The position numbers and the translations under genes were made by a program. From assembly GCA_018268875.1 (NCBI GenBank), contig JAFDVT010000001.1, positions 1 to 10,700 of the forward strand: DNA of 10,700 nucleotides. The letters are read 5' to 3'. The stretch comes from Acidobacteriota bacterium. Its GTDB lineage: Bacteria; Acidobacteriota; Terriglobia; Bryobacterales; Bryobacteraceae. Shown piece by piece: positions 1-7,301 of this stretch; the stretch's first letter is position 1, and each line of letters begins with the position of its first letter. Below the pieces are notes generated by a model. It had not been told where the DNA came from. It did not search any database and saw only the letters and a list, made by a program, of their open reading frames with translations.

Positions 1-1077
1 CGCGCTGTGCTCACCAAAGATCACAACGGCCGCGCCAAGTGCCACTTCTGCGGCGCCTGCGGCCGCGGTTGCGACATCGGCGCGTTCTTCAACTCGTCGG
101 ACTATCTGCTCGAACCGGCGTTCCTGACCAAGCGCCTCGAGATCATCGACAACGCCGTGGCGGCTCGTGTACTTGTGGATGGCAAAGGCCTTGCGAACGG
201 CGTGCAGTACTTCGACCGTCACACGAAGCAGGAACGCATTGTGCACGCCCGTCGCGTCGTCGTAGCGGCCTCCTGCATCGATTCCACGCGCATCCTGCTG
301 AACTCGAAATCGTCCAAGTTCCCCAACGGAATCGGCAATTCCAACGACGTCATCGGCCGTTACCTGACCGAACAGGTTCGCTTCCACATGTACGGGTTCC
401 TGCCGGAGTTGAAAGGCGGCAAGACGCAGAACGACGACGGCATCGGCGGCGAGCATATCTACATGCCTCGCTTCAACCACCGTCAACCCGGCAAGCGCGA
501 TTACCTGCGAGGTTACGGGGCGCAGTTCTGGAACACCGGCGCGCAGCCCGGCGTCGGCTTCTGGGCCAAAACCCTGCCGGGTTTCGGCTCGGACCTGAAG
601 TCGGAAATCAAAAAGCGTTTTCCGGCTCTGGTGGCGATTCATCCCTACGGCGAGGTGTTGCCTCGTAAGGAAAACCGCGTGACCGTGGAAGGTACGGCGA
701 ACGATGCGTACGGCGTCCCGGTGGCGCGCCTCCGCTACAACATCGGCGACAACGAACGGAAGATGCTGGTGGACATGTACGACACGGCGGAGAGCATCCT
801 GAAGTCGGCCAAAGCGGAGATCCTGCCGTTTGAGCGAGGCTGGATCGACACGCTAGGCAGCGCGATCCACGAGCACGGCACCTGCCGCATGGGCGCGGAC
901 CCAAAGCGAAGCGCGGTAAACGAGTTCGGCCAGATGCACGAGGTCAAGAACTGCTTCGTGGTGGACGGGTCGATCTTCACGACGGCGTCGGAAAAGAACC
1001 CGACGTTGACGATCCTCGCGCTGGCGTGGCGGGGTACGGATTACATGGCGGAGCAGATCAAAAAGGGCAATATTTAA
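1..1077 (+). CDS. GMC-family FAD oxidoreductase, C-terminal part (5' truncated)
   Basis: This is the C-terminal two thirds of a glucose-methanol-choline oxidoreductase, a flavoenzyme family that oxidises alcohols and sugars. The reading frame is open from the first base, so the FAD-binding Rossmann N-terminus lies outside the window; the family is usually 500-600 aa and about 358 codons are present. Counting from the GTG codon at 7, a cysteine cluster CHFCGACGRGC covers residues 12-22. The family C-terminal signature is seen as HEHGTCRMG (the first His, residue 288, is the likely catalytic base), followed by VVDGSIF and KNPTLT (Asn331, usual second active-site residue). The cysteine spacing C-x5-C-x3-C resembles the iron-sulfur ligand set recalled for FAD glucose dehydrogenases, so electrons may pass to an iron-sulfur centre rather than to oxygen. 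The substrate cannot be named. TAA ends at 1077, followed at once by a toxin-antitoxin pair. Confidence 0.9.
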   Translation, partial: RAVLTKDHNGRAKCHFCGACGRGCDIGAFFNSSDYLLEPAFLTKRLEIIDNAVAARVLVDGKGLANGVQYFDRHTKQERIVHARRVVVAASCIDSTRILLNSKSSKFPNGIGNSNDVIGRYLTEQVRFHMYGFLPELKGGKTQNDDGIGGEHIYMPRFNHRQPGKRDYLRGYGAQFWNTGAQPGVGFWAKTLPGFGSDLKSEIKKRFPALVAIHPYGEVLPRKENRVTVEGTANDAYGVPVARLRYNIGDNERKMLVDMYDTAESILKSAKAEILPFERGWIDTLGSAIHEHGTCRMGADPKRSAVNEFGQMHEVKNCFVVDGSIFTTASEKNPTLTILALAWRGTDYMAEQIKKGNI

Positions 1078-1093
1078 TGGTATGGTGAGTGGT

Positions 1094-1360
1094 ATGGCGA
1101 CGCAAAAGATCACCATCACATTGCCGAAAGCGCAAGTTGAGCGAATACGCCTTGCCATCGCGTCGGGTGGGTCTGTTTCGTCTTTCGTCAAAAAGGCAGT
1201 TTCCGCCGCTCTCGAAGAGGATCGTCTCTTTGACGAGAGGCTCAATGACATTTTGATGAAGACCAGTGGTCCCATTACCGCAAAGGAAGAGGCGTGGGCA
1301 GATGCGCTTGCGACGTCGGGCGGGCGGCGTAAGTCCTCACGGAAACGAACCGCCGCTTGA
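1094..1360 (+). CDS. Ribbon-helix-helix antitoxin of a PIN-toxin pair
   Basis: A small basic protein of 88 aa. It begins MATQKITITLP, a typical beta strand of a ribbon-helix-helix (CopG/ParD-like) DNA-binding domain. A helix-turn-helix stretch with GGSVSSFVKKAVSAAL follows, then a charged tail ending in RRKSSRKRTAA. In this family the N-terminal half binds operator DNA as a dimer and the C-terminal half wraps and silences the toxin. ATG 1094 is preferred because the protein then starts directly at the strand and has a purine-rich GGTGAG 4 nt upstream. The in-frame ATG at 1082 would add four residues (MVSG). The stop overlaps the start of the PIN-domain gene by 4 nt (TTGA, 1357-1360), the usual coupled arrangement. 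Autoregulation is expected from the family, but no operator palindrome could be picked out. Confidence 0.72.
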   Translation: MATQKITITLPKAQVERIRLAIASGGSVSSFVKKAVSAALEEDRLFDERLNDILMKTSGPITAKEEAWADALATSGGRRKSSRKRTAA

Positions 1361-1734
1361 ACGGGTATACGTTTGACGCTGGAGCACTGATTGGCTTAGA
1401 CCGCGGAAATCGCGGGGTAACTATCTTGCTCACGCGCGCCGTGAAAAACGGCTGGCAGATCACGGTTCCCGCGACGGCCCTTGCGCAGGCGTTCCGCGAC
1501 CGGAAACGTCAAGCCAATTTGTCTACGCTGCTAAAACGACGCTATACCGTCGTTGTGCCGCTTTCTGAGGAAGATGCTTCGCAGGTGGGCAAGATTTTGG
1601 CCGCCACTGGCACCAAAGACATTGCGGACGCACACGTCGCGCTGTGCGCTTTAAAGGAAGGCCAAGCGATTGCCACAAGCGACCCGGATGATCTACACCA
1701 CCTGGCGCCGGACATTGAGTTGATCCCGATCTAG
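1357..1734 (+). CDS. PIN-domain toxin, VapC-like
   Basis: A 125-aa PIN-domain protein, a probable Mg-dependent ribonuclease toxin. It starts at TTG 1357, inside the antitoxin stop region (4-nt overlap), and no ATG lies nearby in frame. Visible PIN features are the first-strand acid in TFDAGALIGLD (Asp7), the central TKDIADAHVALCA block (Asp88 and Asp91) and the closing ATSDPDDL (Asp109, Asp111 or Asp112). The second conserved acid of classic VapC, normally Glu in the helix after VPA, appears here as Gln44 in VPATALAQAF. As I recall, a similar VPAxVLAQ pattern is common in a large actinobacterial branch of PIN toxins, so this may be a subfamily trait rather than damage. Its stop shares a CTAG palindrome with the convergent potD-like gene. 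Confidence 0.78.
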   Translation: MNGYTFDAGALIGLDRGNRGVTILLTRAVKNGWQITVPATALAQAFRDRKRQANLSTLLKRRYTVVVPLSEEDASQVGKILAATGTKDIADAHVALCALKEGQAIATSDPDDLHHLAPDIELIPI

Positions 1735-2759
1735 CCCGCCTTCACTTCCGTCCACAGCCGATCCCGCAACCGCACAATCTCCGGCGGCAGCGGCAGAGGC
1801 CACTCCGCGCGGTCCAGGACCTCAGCCGGCGGATACAGCGTTGCATTCGCTCGCGCCGTCGCAGATAGCAACTCGAACGCCTTTTGATTCGGCGTCGCCG
1901 TGCGGATCGTCTGCGCGATCCCCGCGCTGACATCCGGCCGCAGCGTGTAGTTCAGGAACTCGTGCGCCAACTCCGTACGTGTGGACTCGCGCAGGATCAC
2001 GCCGCAATCGCAGTACACCGCGAACGGGTCCTTCGGATGCCGGTAGACGACATCCGCGTTGCCGTCAATCGCCAACTGCGCCGTGGTCGCGAACGTCTGC
2101 GCGATGAGTACGTCGCCCGCCACCATCTGGTCGCGAGCCTCGGTGCTGATGTACGCCCGCACCAGCGGCTTTTGCGCCACAATCTCGCGCTGCGCATGAC
2201 GCAGATGATCCGGGTTCGCTGAATTGTACGGATACCCGAGCTTGGCCAGCGCCGCGCCGAACACATCGTCCACATCGTCGAGCATGGTCAGCTTGCCGCG
2301 CGCGCGTTCGTCCCACAAATCCTTCCACGATTCGGGCGCCGCATGATACAGCCTCGCGTTGTAGGCGATGCCGCTCGTCGTCCACATGTACGGCACGCAC
2401 CAATCGAGCGACGAATCCCACAAAGGCTTTTGAAAACGCGGAAACAGATTGTTCAGCGACGGCAGCCTCGTATGGTCCAAAGGCGCTAGCAGGCCCAGTT
2501 GCCGCATCGGGTCCACGCGGTTCTGGGTAGGGAACACGACGTCCCAACCGGAGTTGCCGCCCATCACTTTGCCGAACAGTTCCTCGTTGTTGTCATACGT
2601 CCCGTAGCGGACCTTCACCTGGAACTCACGTTCGAAATCGCGAATCGTCGTCGCGCCGATGTAGTCGCCCCAGTTCATGACGTTCAGGCGTTTTGTCCGC
2701 GACCGCATGCAGCCCGCCAGCGCTCCGGGAACCGATAACAGGAACAATCGGCGGTTCAT
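1731..2759 (-). CDS. potD: Extracytoplasmic polyamine-type solute-binding lipoprotein (PotD-like)
   Basis: A 342-aa periplasmic binding protein of the spermidine/putrescine PotD/PotF type, close to the 348 aa of E. coli PotD. The N-terminus MNRRLFLLSVPGALAGC has a lipobox (LAGC, Cys17) and a twin-arginine-like RRLFL, so it is probably an exported, possibly Tat-dependent, lipoprotein. Family landmarks are VMNWGDYIG (residues 27-35), YGTYDNNEELF, WDVVFPTQ, SWKDLWDERARGKLTMLDD, LRPDVSAGIAQTI and TPNQKA. It captures the ligand for the PotB/PotC channel. ATG 2759 was chosen because the signal peptide starts there and ATGA overlaps the potC stop; a longer frame upstream only reads through potC. Compared from memory with E. 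coli PotD, several ligand-contact aromatics seem absent, so the actual solute is uncertain. It is the last gene of the operon. Confidence 0.88.
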   Translation of the reverse strand: MNRRLFLLSVPGALAGCMRSRTKRLNVMNWGDYIGATTIRDFEREFQVKVRYGTYDNNEELFGKVMGGNSGWDVVFPTQNRVDPMRQLGLLAPLDHTRLPSLNNLFPRFQKPLWDSSLDWCVPYMWTTSGIAYNARLYHAAPESWKDLWDERARGKLTMLDDVDDVFGAALAKLGYPYNSANPDHLRHAQREIVAQKPLVRAYISTEARDQMVAGDVLIAQTFATTAQLAIDGNADVVYRHPKDPFAVYCDCGVILRESTRTELAHEFLNYTLRPDVSAGIAQTIRTATPNQKAFELLSATARANATLYPPAEVLDRAEWPLPLPPEIVRLRDRLWTEVKAG

Positions 2760-3517
2760 CGCTGCAGCCTTTCGGAGATCAGAATCAGAACTCCCAGCCC
2801 CAGAACGATCAGCGTTGAAATCGCGTTCACCACCGGCGATACGCCTCGCCGGGCCATCTGATAAACCACCATCGGCAAGGTCTCCGAATCGACGCCGGCC
2901 ACTAGCGACGTGATCACGTAGTCGTCGATTGACACGGTAAACGCCAGCAATGCCGCAGCGATCACGCCGGGCAGGATCGCCGGCAACGTCACCAGCCGGA
3001 ACGCCTGCCATGGCGTCGCGCCGAGGTCCAGCGCCGCTTCCTCCAGCGCTGCGTCGAACGTTCGCAGCCTGGCCAGAACCGTGATCACGACATACGCCAG
3101 GCAGAACGCCACATGCGCCAGGATCACCGTGTGCATTCCCAATTGCAACCCCAAAAAACGGAAGCTCCATTGGAACAGCGCCAGCAGAGAGATGCCGGTG
3201 ACGATCTCCGGCGTCACCAGCGAAAGGTACAGCGACCCCGACAGTACCGGAGCCTTACGTTTCCAGATGCCGTAGGCGCACAGGGTCCCGATGGACGTCG
3301 CGAGCATCGTTGACGCCAGCGCGATGAGCAGCGAATTCCAGGTGGATTCGAGCAACTGGCTGTTTTCGAAAATCTGCCCGTACCACTGCAGCGAAAACCC
3401 TTCCCACACCGTGAACTTCGACGCGTTGAAGCTGAACACCGCCAGCACAAGCAGCGGCAGATGCAGGAACAGGTACGCGCCCGCAGCATAAGCCGAGATC
3501 CATTTGCCGTTCCGCAT
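2756..3517 (-). CDS. potC: ABC transporter permease, PotC-like
   Basis: A 253-aa inner-membrane permease, near the usual length for PotC. The N-terminus carries a hydrophobic segment (about residues 8-30), and several more follow, consistent with the six-helix type I importer fold. The cytoplasmic coupling loop is clear: EEAALDLGATPWQAFRLVTLP, the EAA motif that docks on the ATPase. SIDDYVITS after it is highly typical of PotC and PotI. It should pair with the PotB-like protein to form the channel. Start ATG 3517 lies 3 nt after the potB stop, without a good Shine-Dalgarno sequence, which suggests translational coupling. Its TGA overlaps the potD start as ATGA (2756-2759). Confidence 0.9.
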   Translation of the reverse strand: MRNGKWISAYAAGAYLFLHLPLLVLAVFSFNASKFTVWEGFSLQWYGQIFENSQLLESTWNSLLIALASTMLATSIGTLCAYGIWKRKAPVLSGSLYLSLVTPEIVTGISLLALFQWSFRFLGLQLGMHTVILAHVAFCLAYVVITVLARLRTFDAALEEAALDLGATPWQAFRLVTLPAILPGVIAAALLAFTVSIDDYVITSLVAGVDSETLPMVVYQMARRGVSPVVNAISTLIVLGLGVLILISERLQR

Positions 3518-3520
3518 CGG

Positions 3521-4333
3521 TTACAGTTCGTCGCTCCGCAGAAACAGCATGACAAGTCCCATCAACACCAGCGAACAGGCCGCGCCGAACGGCCAATCGC
3601 GCGCCGCCGTGAACTGGTTCTGCACGACGTTTCCGATCATGATCGTCTTGCTACCGCCCAGCAGATCCGGCGTCAGGTACGTGCCGATGCACGAGATAAA
3701 CACCAGGATCGAACCCGCGCGCATGCCCGGCTTCGCCATCGGTACAACCACCGTCCAGAAGGCGGTTGACGGCTTGGCGCCCAGGTCCGACGCGGCTTCG
3801 AGCATCGACGGGTCGATCTTTTCGAGCGACGTGTACAACGGCAGCACCAGGAACGGCAGGTATCCGTACACCAGGCCCAGCATCACTGCGCCGTTGTTGT
3901 ACAGCAGAGGCAGAGGCTCCGAAATCAGGCCAACGCTCATCAGCGCCGTGTTGATCAACCCCGTGTCGCGCAGCAGGAACATCCACGCATAGGTGCGAAC
4001 CAAAAAGCTCGTCCAGAACGGAATCATCACGAGGTTCAGATACAGGTTCCGTCGCTTCCGGTCGGCCCGCGCAGTGAACCACGCGAGCGGAGATCCAAGC
4101 ACCAGGCACAGCGCCGTCGACAATCCGGCGATCCAGAGTGACCGCAGAAAGATGCCCGCGTACAACGGGTCGAACAATCGCCGGTAATTATCGAATGTCC
4201 ACGGCAGCTCGACGCCGCCGTACACGCCGCGCGACAGCAAGCTGTAGGCGAGCACGATGCACAGCGGCAGCACGAAGCACACCAGGTTCACCAGGCGCGC
4301 CGGAGCCAGGAACCACGCGCGCAGCCTATGCAT
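3521..4333 (-). CDS. potB: ABC transporter permease, PotB-like
   Basis: A 270-aa inner-membrane permease. Hydrophobic stretches begin near residues 13-32 (VNLVCFVLPLCIVLAYSLL) and recur to the C-terminus. PotB-type landmarks are FTARADRKRRNLYLNLVMIP, PFWTSFLVRTYAWMFLL, the coupling loop LEAASDLGAKPSTAFWTVVVP and SCIGTYLTPDLLGG. It forms the translocation pore with the PotC-like partner and is energised by the PotA-like ATPase. ATG 4333 gives MHRLRAWFLAP and overlaps the end of potA by 8 nt. An in-frame ATG at 4369 would add 12 residues (MCGGTRRTKCAS) that only read through the potA end, so it was not chosen. The stop is TAA at 3521-3523. Confidence 0.9.
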   Translation of the reverse strand: MHRLRAWFLAPARLVNLVCFVLPLCIVLAYSLLSRGVYGGVELPWTFDNYRRLFDPLYAGIFLRSLWIAGLSTALCLVLGSPLAWFTARADRKRRNLYLNLVMIPFWTSFLVRTYAWMFLLRDTGLINTALMSVGLISEPLPLLYNNGAVMLGLVYGYLPFLVLPLYTSLEKIDPSMLEAASDLGAKPSTAFWTVVVPMAKPGMRAGSILVFISCIGTYLTPDLLGGSKTIMIGNVVQNQFTAARDWPFGAACSLVLMGLVMLFLRSDEL

Positions 4334-5285
4334 GGAAGCGCATTTCGTCCGCCGCGTTCCACCACACAAACACCGCTTCGCCCGGCGTGTACGCGTGCGC
4401 CGCTTCCGCTACGATGCGGCCTCGCGATGTTTCCGTCTCGACGTGAAAACAGTGCCCCAGGAACACGCTATTCCGTACTCGACCGCTTTCGACCCTTGCC
4501 GCGGCAACCTCCGGCGCTTGACGGCCAATCGAAGTCGCTTCCGGCCGAACGCCCAACGTTGTCGCCGCATCGATCCAGTTGACATCGCCCAGGAACGTGG
4601 CGACAAACGGCGTCGCCGGGCGCAGATAAATGTCCTGCGGCGACCCGATCTGTTCCACCTCGCCTTTGTTCATCACCGCGATGCGATCGGACAACGACAG
4701 CGCTTCTTCTTGATCGTGCGTGATGAACACAAAGGTAATGCCGGTGCGGCGCTGCAGCGTCTTTAATTCGGCTCGCACCGACTTGCGCAACGCCGGATCC
4801 AGGGCCGACAACGGTTCGTCCAGCAGCAATACGCGAGGTTCCAGCACCAGCGACCTCGCCAGCGCGACTCGTTGCTGCTCGCCGCCGGACAACTGCGCGG
4901 GCATCCGCTGTTCTTTCCCGGTCAGGTGCACCATCTCCAGCGCCTCGGCGACCTTTGCCCGGTGATCCACGCCACGGCGTTTCAGGCCGAACTCGACGTT
5001 GCCTTGCACCGTCAGATGGGGAAACAGCGCGTACCGCTGGAACACCGTGTTCACCGGCCGTTCGAATGGCGGGATGTTCTGCAATGGCCGCCCGTCCAGC
5101 AGGATCTCGCCATGGTCCGGGTCTTCGAACCCCGCAATCAGGCGCAGGGTCGTGGTCTTGCCGCAACCTGAGGGGCCCAAAATCGAATAAAACGCGCCGG
5201 TTTCCACCTCCAGCGAGACCTCGTGCACGGCTCGATGGGCCGGGTAGTGCTTCGAAACGCCGCGCAGTTCGAGTATGGCCGCCAT
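4326..5285 (-). CDS. potA: ABC transporter ATP-binding protein, PotA-like
   Basis: The 319-aa ATPase of the polyamine-type importer and the first gene of the operon. Motifs in order: Walker A GPSGCGKTT (37-45), Q-loop FQRYALFP (Gln83), signature LSGGEQQ (132-138), Walker B LLLDEP (153-158), D-loop SALD and H-loop His190 in ITHDQEEA. A C-terminal TOBE-like region follows (about 240-319; VRPEATSIG). E. coli PotA is 378 aa, so the regulatory C-terminal part is short here. ATG 5285 starts MAAILELRGVSKHY, the normal ABC N-terminus. An open frame continues far upstream but only as antisense of the next genes. It is divergent from rpe with 54 bp between starts, and no clear Shine-Dalgarno sequence is seen. 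Confidence 0.92.
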   Translation of the reverse strand: MAAILELRGVSKHYPAHRAVHEVSLEVETGAFYSILGPSGCGKTTTLRLIAGFEDPDHGEILLDGRPLQNIPPFERPVNTVFQRYALFPHLTVQGNVEFGLKRRGVDHRAKVAEALEMVHLTGKEQRMPAQLSGGEQQRVALARSLVLEPRVLLLDEPLSALDPALRKSVRAELKTLQRRTGITFVFITHDQEEALSLSDRIAVMNKGEVEQIGSPQDIYLRPATPFVATFLGDVNWIDAATTLGVRPEATSIGRQAPEVAAARVESGRVRNSVFLGHCFHVETETSRGRIVAEAAHAYTPGEAVFVWWNAADEMRFHA

Positions 5286-5339
5286 GAACGAAATGCTACC
5301 ATCGGTAAGACATCCCAAAGGTCGTCCAGTATCAGTCAG
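5286..5339. promoter_or_regulatory. Divergent potA/rpe intergenic region (54 bp)
   Basis: These 54 bp are all the non-coding DNA between the start of potA (leftward) and the start of rpe (rightward), so promoters for both transcription units are expected here or just inside the coding ends. I could not find a convincing -35/-10 pair in either direction, nor a good Shine-Dalgarno sequence. The call rests on gene layout only. Confidence 0.35.
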
Positions 5340-6020
5340 ATGCATCAGGTGGAAATCCTTCCCTCGATCCTTTCCGCGGACTTTGCGCGGCTTGGTGAAG
5401 AGGTCAAAACCGTAGAAGCAGCCGGTATTGCCATGCTGCACGTCGACGTGATGGACGGGCATTTCGTCCCCAACCTCACGCTCGGTCCGCCTGTCATGGA
5501 ATCGCTGCGCCGCGTCACCAACCTGAAGCTCGACGTCCACCTGATGATTACCGATCCGGACTACTTCGCGCCCATCTTTGCGCGCGCCGGCGCCTATTCG
5601 ATCAGCGTGCACCAGGAAGCCTGCCGCCACCTGGACCGCACCCTGCGCATGATCCAGGACCTGGGCGTAAAAGCCGGCGTCGTGATCAATCCGGCTACGC
5701 CGGTTGCGACGTTGAGCGAGGTTCTGAACGTCGCCGACTATGTGCTGGTGATGAGCGTCAACCCCGGTTTTGGCGGACAGAAATTTATTCCCAACGCGCT
5801 GCGCAAGGTCGCCCAACTGGCCACCATCCGCGCGGAACGTGGATTGCAATACGTGATTGAGATCGATGGCGGTGTGAGTCTGGAGAATCTGGGCGATATC
5901 GTCAAAGCCGGCGCGGATTGGCTGGTAGCGGGGTCGTCGGTGTTTCACAGTGTGAACCCCGGTGACACTGTTCGTGAGATGCGCCGGTTGGCCCGCGCGG
6001 CCACCACGGTAGCGGTATAA
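5340..6020 (+). CDS. rpe: Ribulose-phosphate 3-epimerase
   Basis: A 226-aa TIM-barrel enzyme that interconverts D-ribulose 5-phosphate and D-xylulose 5-phosphate in the pentose phosphate pathway (cytosol). The length is normal for the family. All signature blocks are present: ILPSILSADFARL at the start, HVDVMDGHFVPN (metal and catalytic His34 and Asp36), DVHLMI (His67), VMSVNPGFGGQKF (138-149) and EIDGGV (Asp176, the second catalytic Asp), followed by the phosphate-binding VAGSSVF. ATG 5340 gives the canonical N-terminus; an in-frame ATG at 5223 would run through potA on the other strand. It is the first of five close-packed genes; the next one starts 3 nt after its stop. Confidence 0.95.
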   Translation: MHQVEILPSILSADFARLGEEVKTVEAAGIAMLHVDVMDGHFVPNLTLGPPVMESLRRVTNLKLDVHLMITDPDYFAPIFARAGAYSISVHQEACRHLDRTLRMIQDLGVKAGVVINPATPVATLSEVLNVADYVLVMSVNPGFGGQKFIPNALRKVAQLATIRAERGLQYVIEIDGGVSLENLGDIVKAGADWLVAGSSVFHSVNPGDTVREMRRLARAATTVAV

Positions 6021-6023
6021 AAA

Positions 6024-7301
6024 ATGAGGCTTATGAATCGAAATTGGATTACGCGTTCGTTGATGGCGCTTGTCGCGGCGGGTTTGCTCCTGCCGTCGTC
6101 GGGCTGCTTCCGGCGCAAGAAGTACGAGAATCCGATCACGAAGGACACGCAGCAGCCTGACAAAGTGCTGTTTGACAAAGCGGTTCGCGACATCGAAAAA
6201 GGGCGCTATGAAGTGGCCCGCATCACGCTCAACACGCTGATCAATACCTACGACACCAGCGAATTTCTGGCCAAGGCCAAGCTGGCCGTGGCCGACAGCT
6301 GGTTCCGCGAAGGCGGCGCCCACGGTCTTGCGCAGGCCGAAGCCGAATACAAGGACTTCATCCTGTTCTACCCGACCATGGAAGAAGCCGCCGAAGCCCA
6401 GAACAAGATCTGCGGCATCCACGTCAAGCAGATGGAAAAGATCGATCGCGACACCTCGCAGGCGCTGCGCGCCGAACAGGAATGCCGCACGCTGCTGACG
6501 CAGTTCCCGAACTCGAAGTTCGCGCCGGACGCCGAACAAAAGCTGCGCGACATCCAGGAAGTGATTGCCGGCAGCGAGTTCAAAGTCGGTTCGTTCTACC
6601 ATCGCAAGGGCAGCCATCCGGCCGCGGCCAATCGCCTCAGCGGACTGGTGACCCAATATCCTCTCTACAGCGAAGCCGACGAGGCGCTGTGGATGCAGGG
6701 CGATTCCTACTCGCGCATGGGCAACCGCTTCAAGCCGCAGGCCATCGCGTCCTATCAGAAAATCGTTCGCGCCTATCCGCTATCCGATTACGCCAGCGAC
6801 GCCAAGAAGAAGCTGCAGGAACTCGAAGGCGAAATTCCGGAAGCTGACCCGGTGGCCGTCGCCCGCATGCAGTACGAGAAGGAAAACTTCACCAAGCCCA
6901 CCATGATGCGCAAGACGCTGGGCTTCATGGCTCGCGGACCGGACATGAGTTCCGCCGCCAAGTCGGGTTCCCCGGCGATGACCAGTCTGCGTACCGGCAT
7001 CCCGGTTAGCGTGCCGATTCCGACCGACGCGCAAGGTCCCGGCTTCACCGATGTCACGATCGGCGCTGGTGGCGCTGGAGCCGCTGATACGACGGCTCTC
7101 GATAAGCAGCCTGACGCGCGCATGAATCCGCCCAGCACCACCACGGGTGCCGGAACTGCCGCGGAAGGTACGACAGCCGCCGCCCCTGCTGCCGCTGCTC
7201 CCGCCGCCGCCACTTCCAACGAACCGCTGCCGACCAATCGCCAGTTCGGCAAGCCCAAGAAGGAAAAGAAGCCGAAGAAGAGCGCCGCAACCTCCAAGTG
7301 A
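6024..7301 (+). CDS. bamD: BamD-like outer-membrane assembly lipoprotein with long C-terminal extension
   Basis: A 425-aa exported TPR protein. The N-terminus is a signal peptide ending SSGC, a slightly non-canonical lipobox (Cys28), so it is probably anchored in the outer membrane facing the periplasm. About residues 45-280 hold TPR-like repeats of BamD type, for example DKAVRDIEKGRYEVARITL, AEAEYKDFILFYP, CRTLLTQFPNSKFAPDAEQKL and SYQKIVRAYPLSDYASDAKKKL. BamD helps BamA fold beta-barrel proteins and is usually about 245 aa. Here some 145 residues follow: a low-complexity stretch, an Ala/Pro/Thr-rich run (about 374-400) and a lysine-rich tail. The start may be ATG 6024 or ATG 6033; the latter has GAGG 3 nt upstream. 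Its stop overlaps the GTG of the response-regulator gene (GTGA, 7298-7301). Confidence 0.82.
   Translation: MRLMNRNWITRSLMALVAAGLLLPSSGCFRRKKYENPITKDTQQPDKVLFDKAVRDIEKGRYEVARITLNTLINTYDTSEFLAKAKLAVADSWFREGGAHGLAQAEAEYKDFILFYPTMEEAAEAQNKICGIHVKQMEKIDRDTSQALRAEQECRTLLTQFPNSKFAPDAEQKLRDIQEVIAGSEFKVGSFYHRKGSHPAAANRLSGLVTQYPLYSEADEALWMQGDSYSRMGNRFKPQAIASYQKIVRAYPLSDYASDAKKKLQELEGEIPEADPVAVARMQYEKENFTKPTMMRKTLGFMARGPDMSSAAKSGSPAMTSLRTGIPVSVPIPTDAQGPGFTDVTIGAGGAGAADTTALDKQPDARMNPPSTTTGAGTAAEGTTAAAPAAAAPAAATSNEPLPTNRQFGKPKKEKKPKKSAATSK

Noticed and set aside
2760..3170. Minus-strand open frame extending potD upstream
   Set aside because: It runs through potC in another frame; the lipoprotein signal peptide and ATGA overlap place the start at 2759.
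3521..4369. Longer potB start at 4369
   Set aside because: The added 12 residues only translate the potA end; ATG 4333 gives a normal permease N-terminus.
5286..6656. Continuous minus-strand open frame extending potA upstream by more than 450 codons
   Set aside because: It is antisense to rpe and the BamD-like gene, shows no domain, and the ABC protein has a canonical start at 5285.
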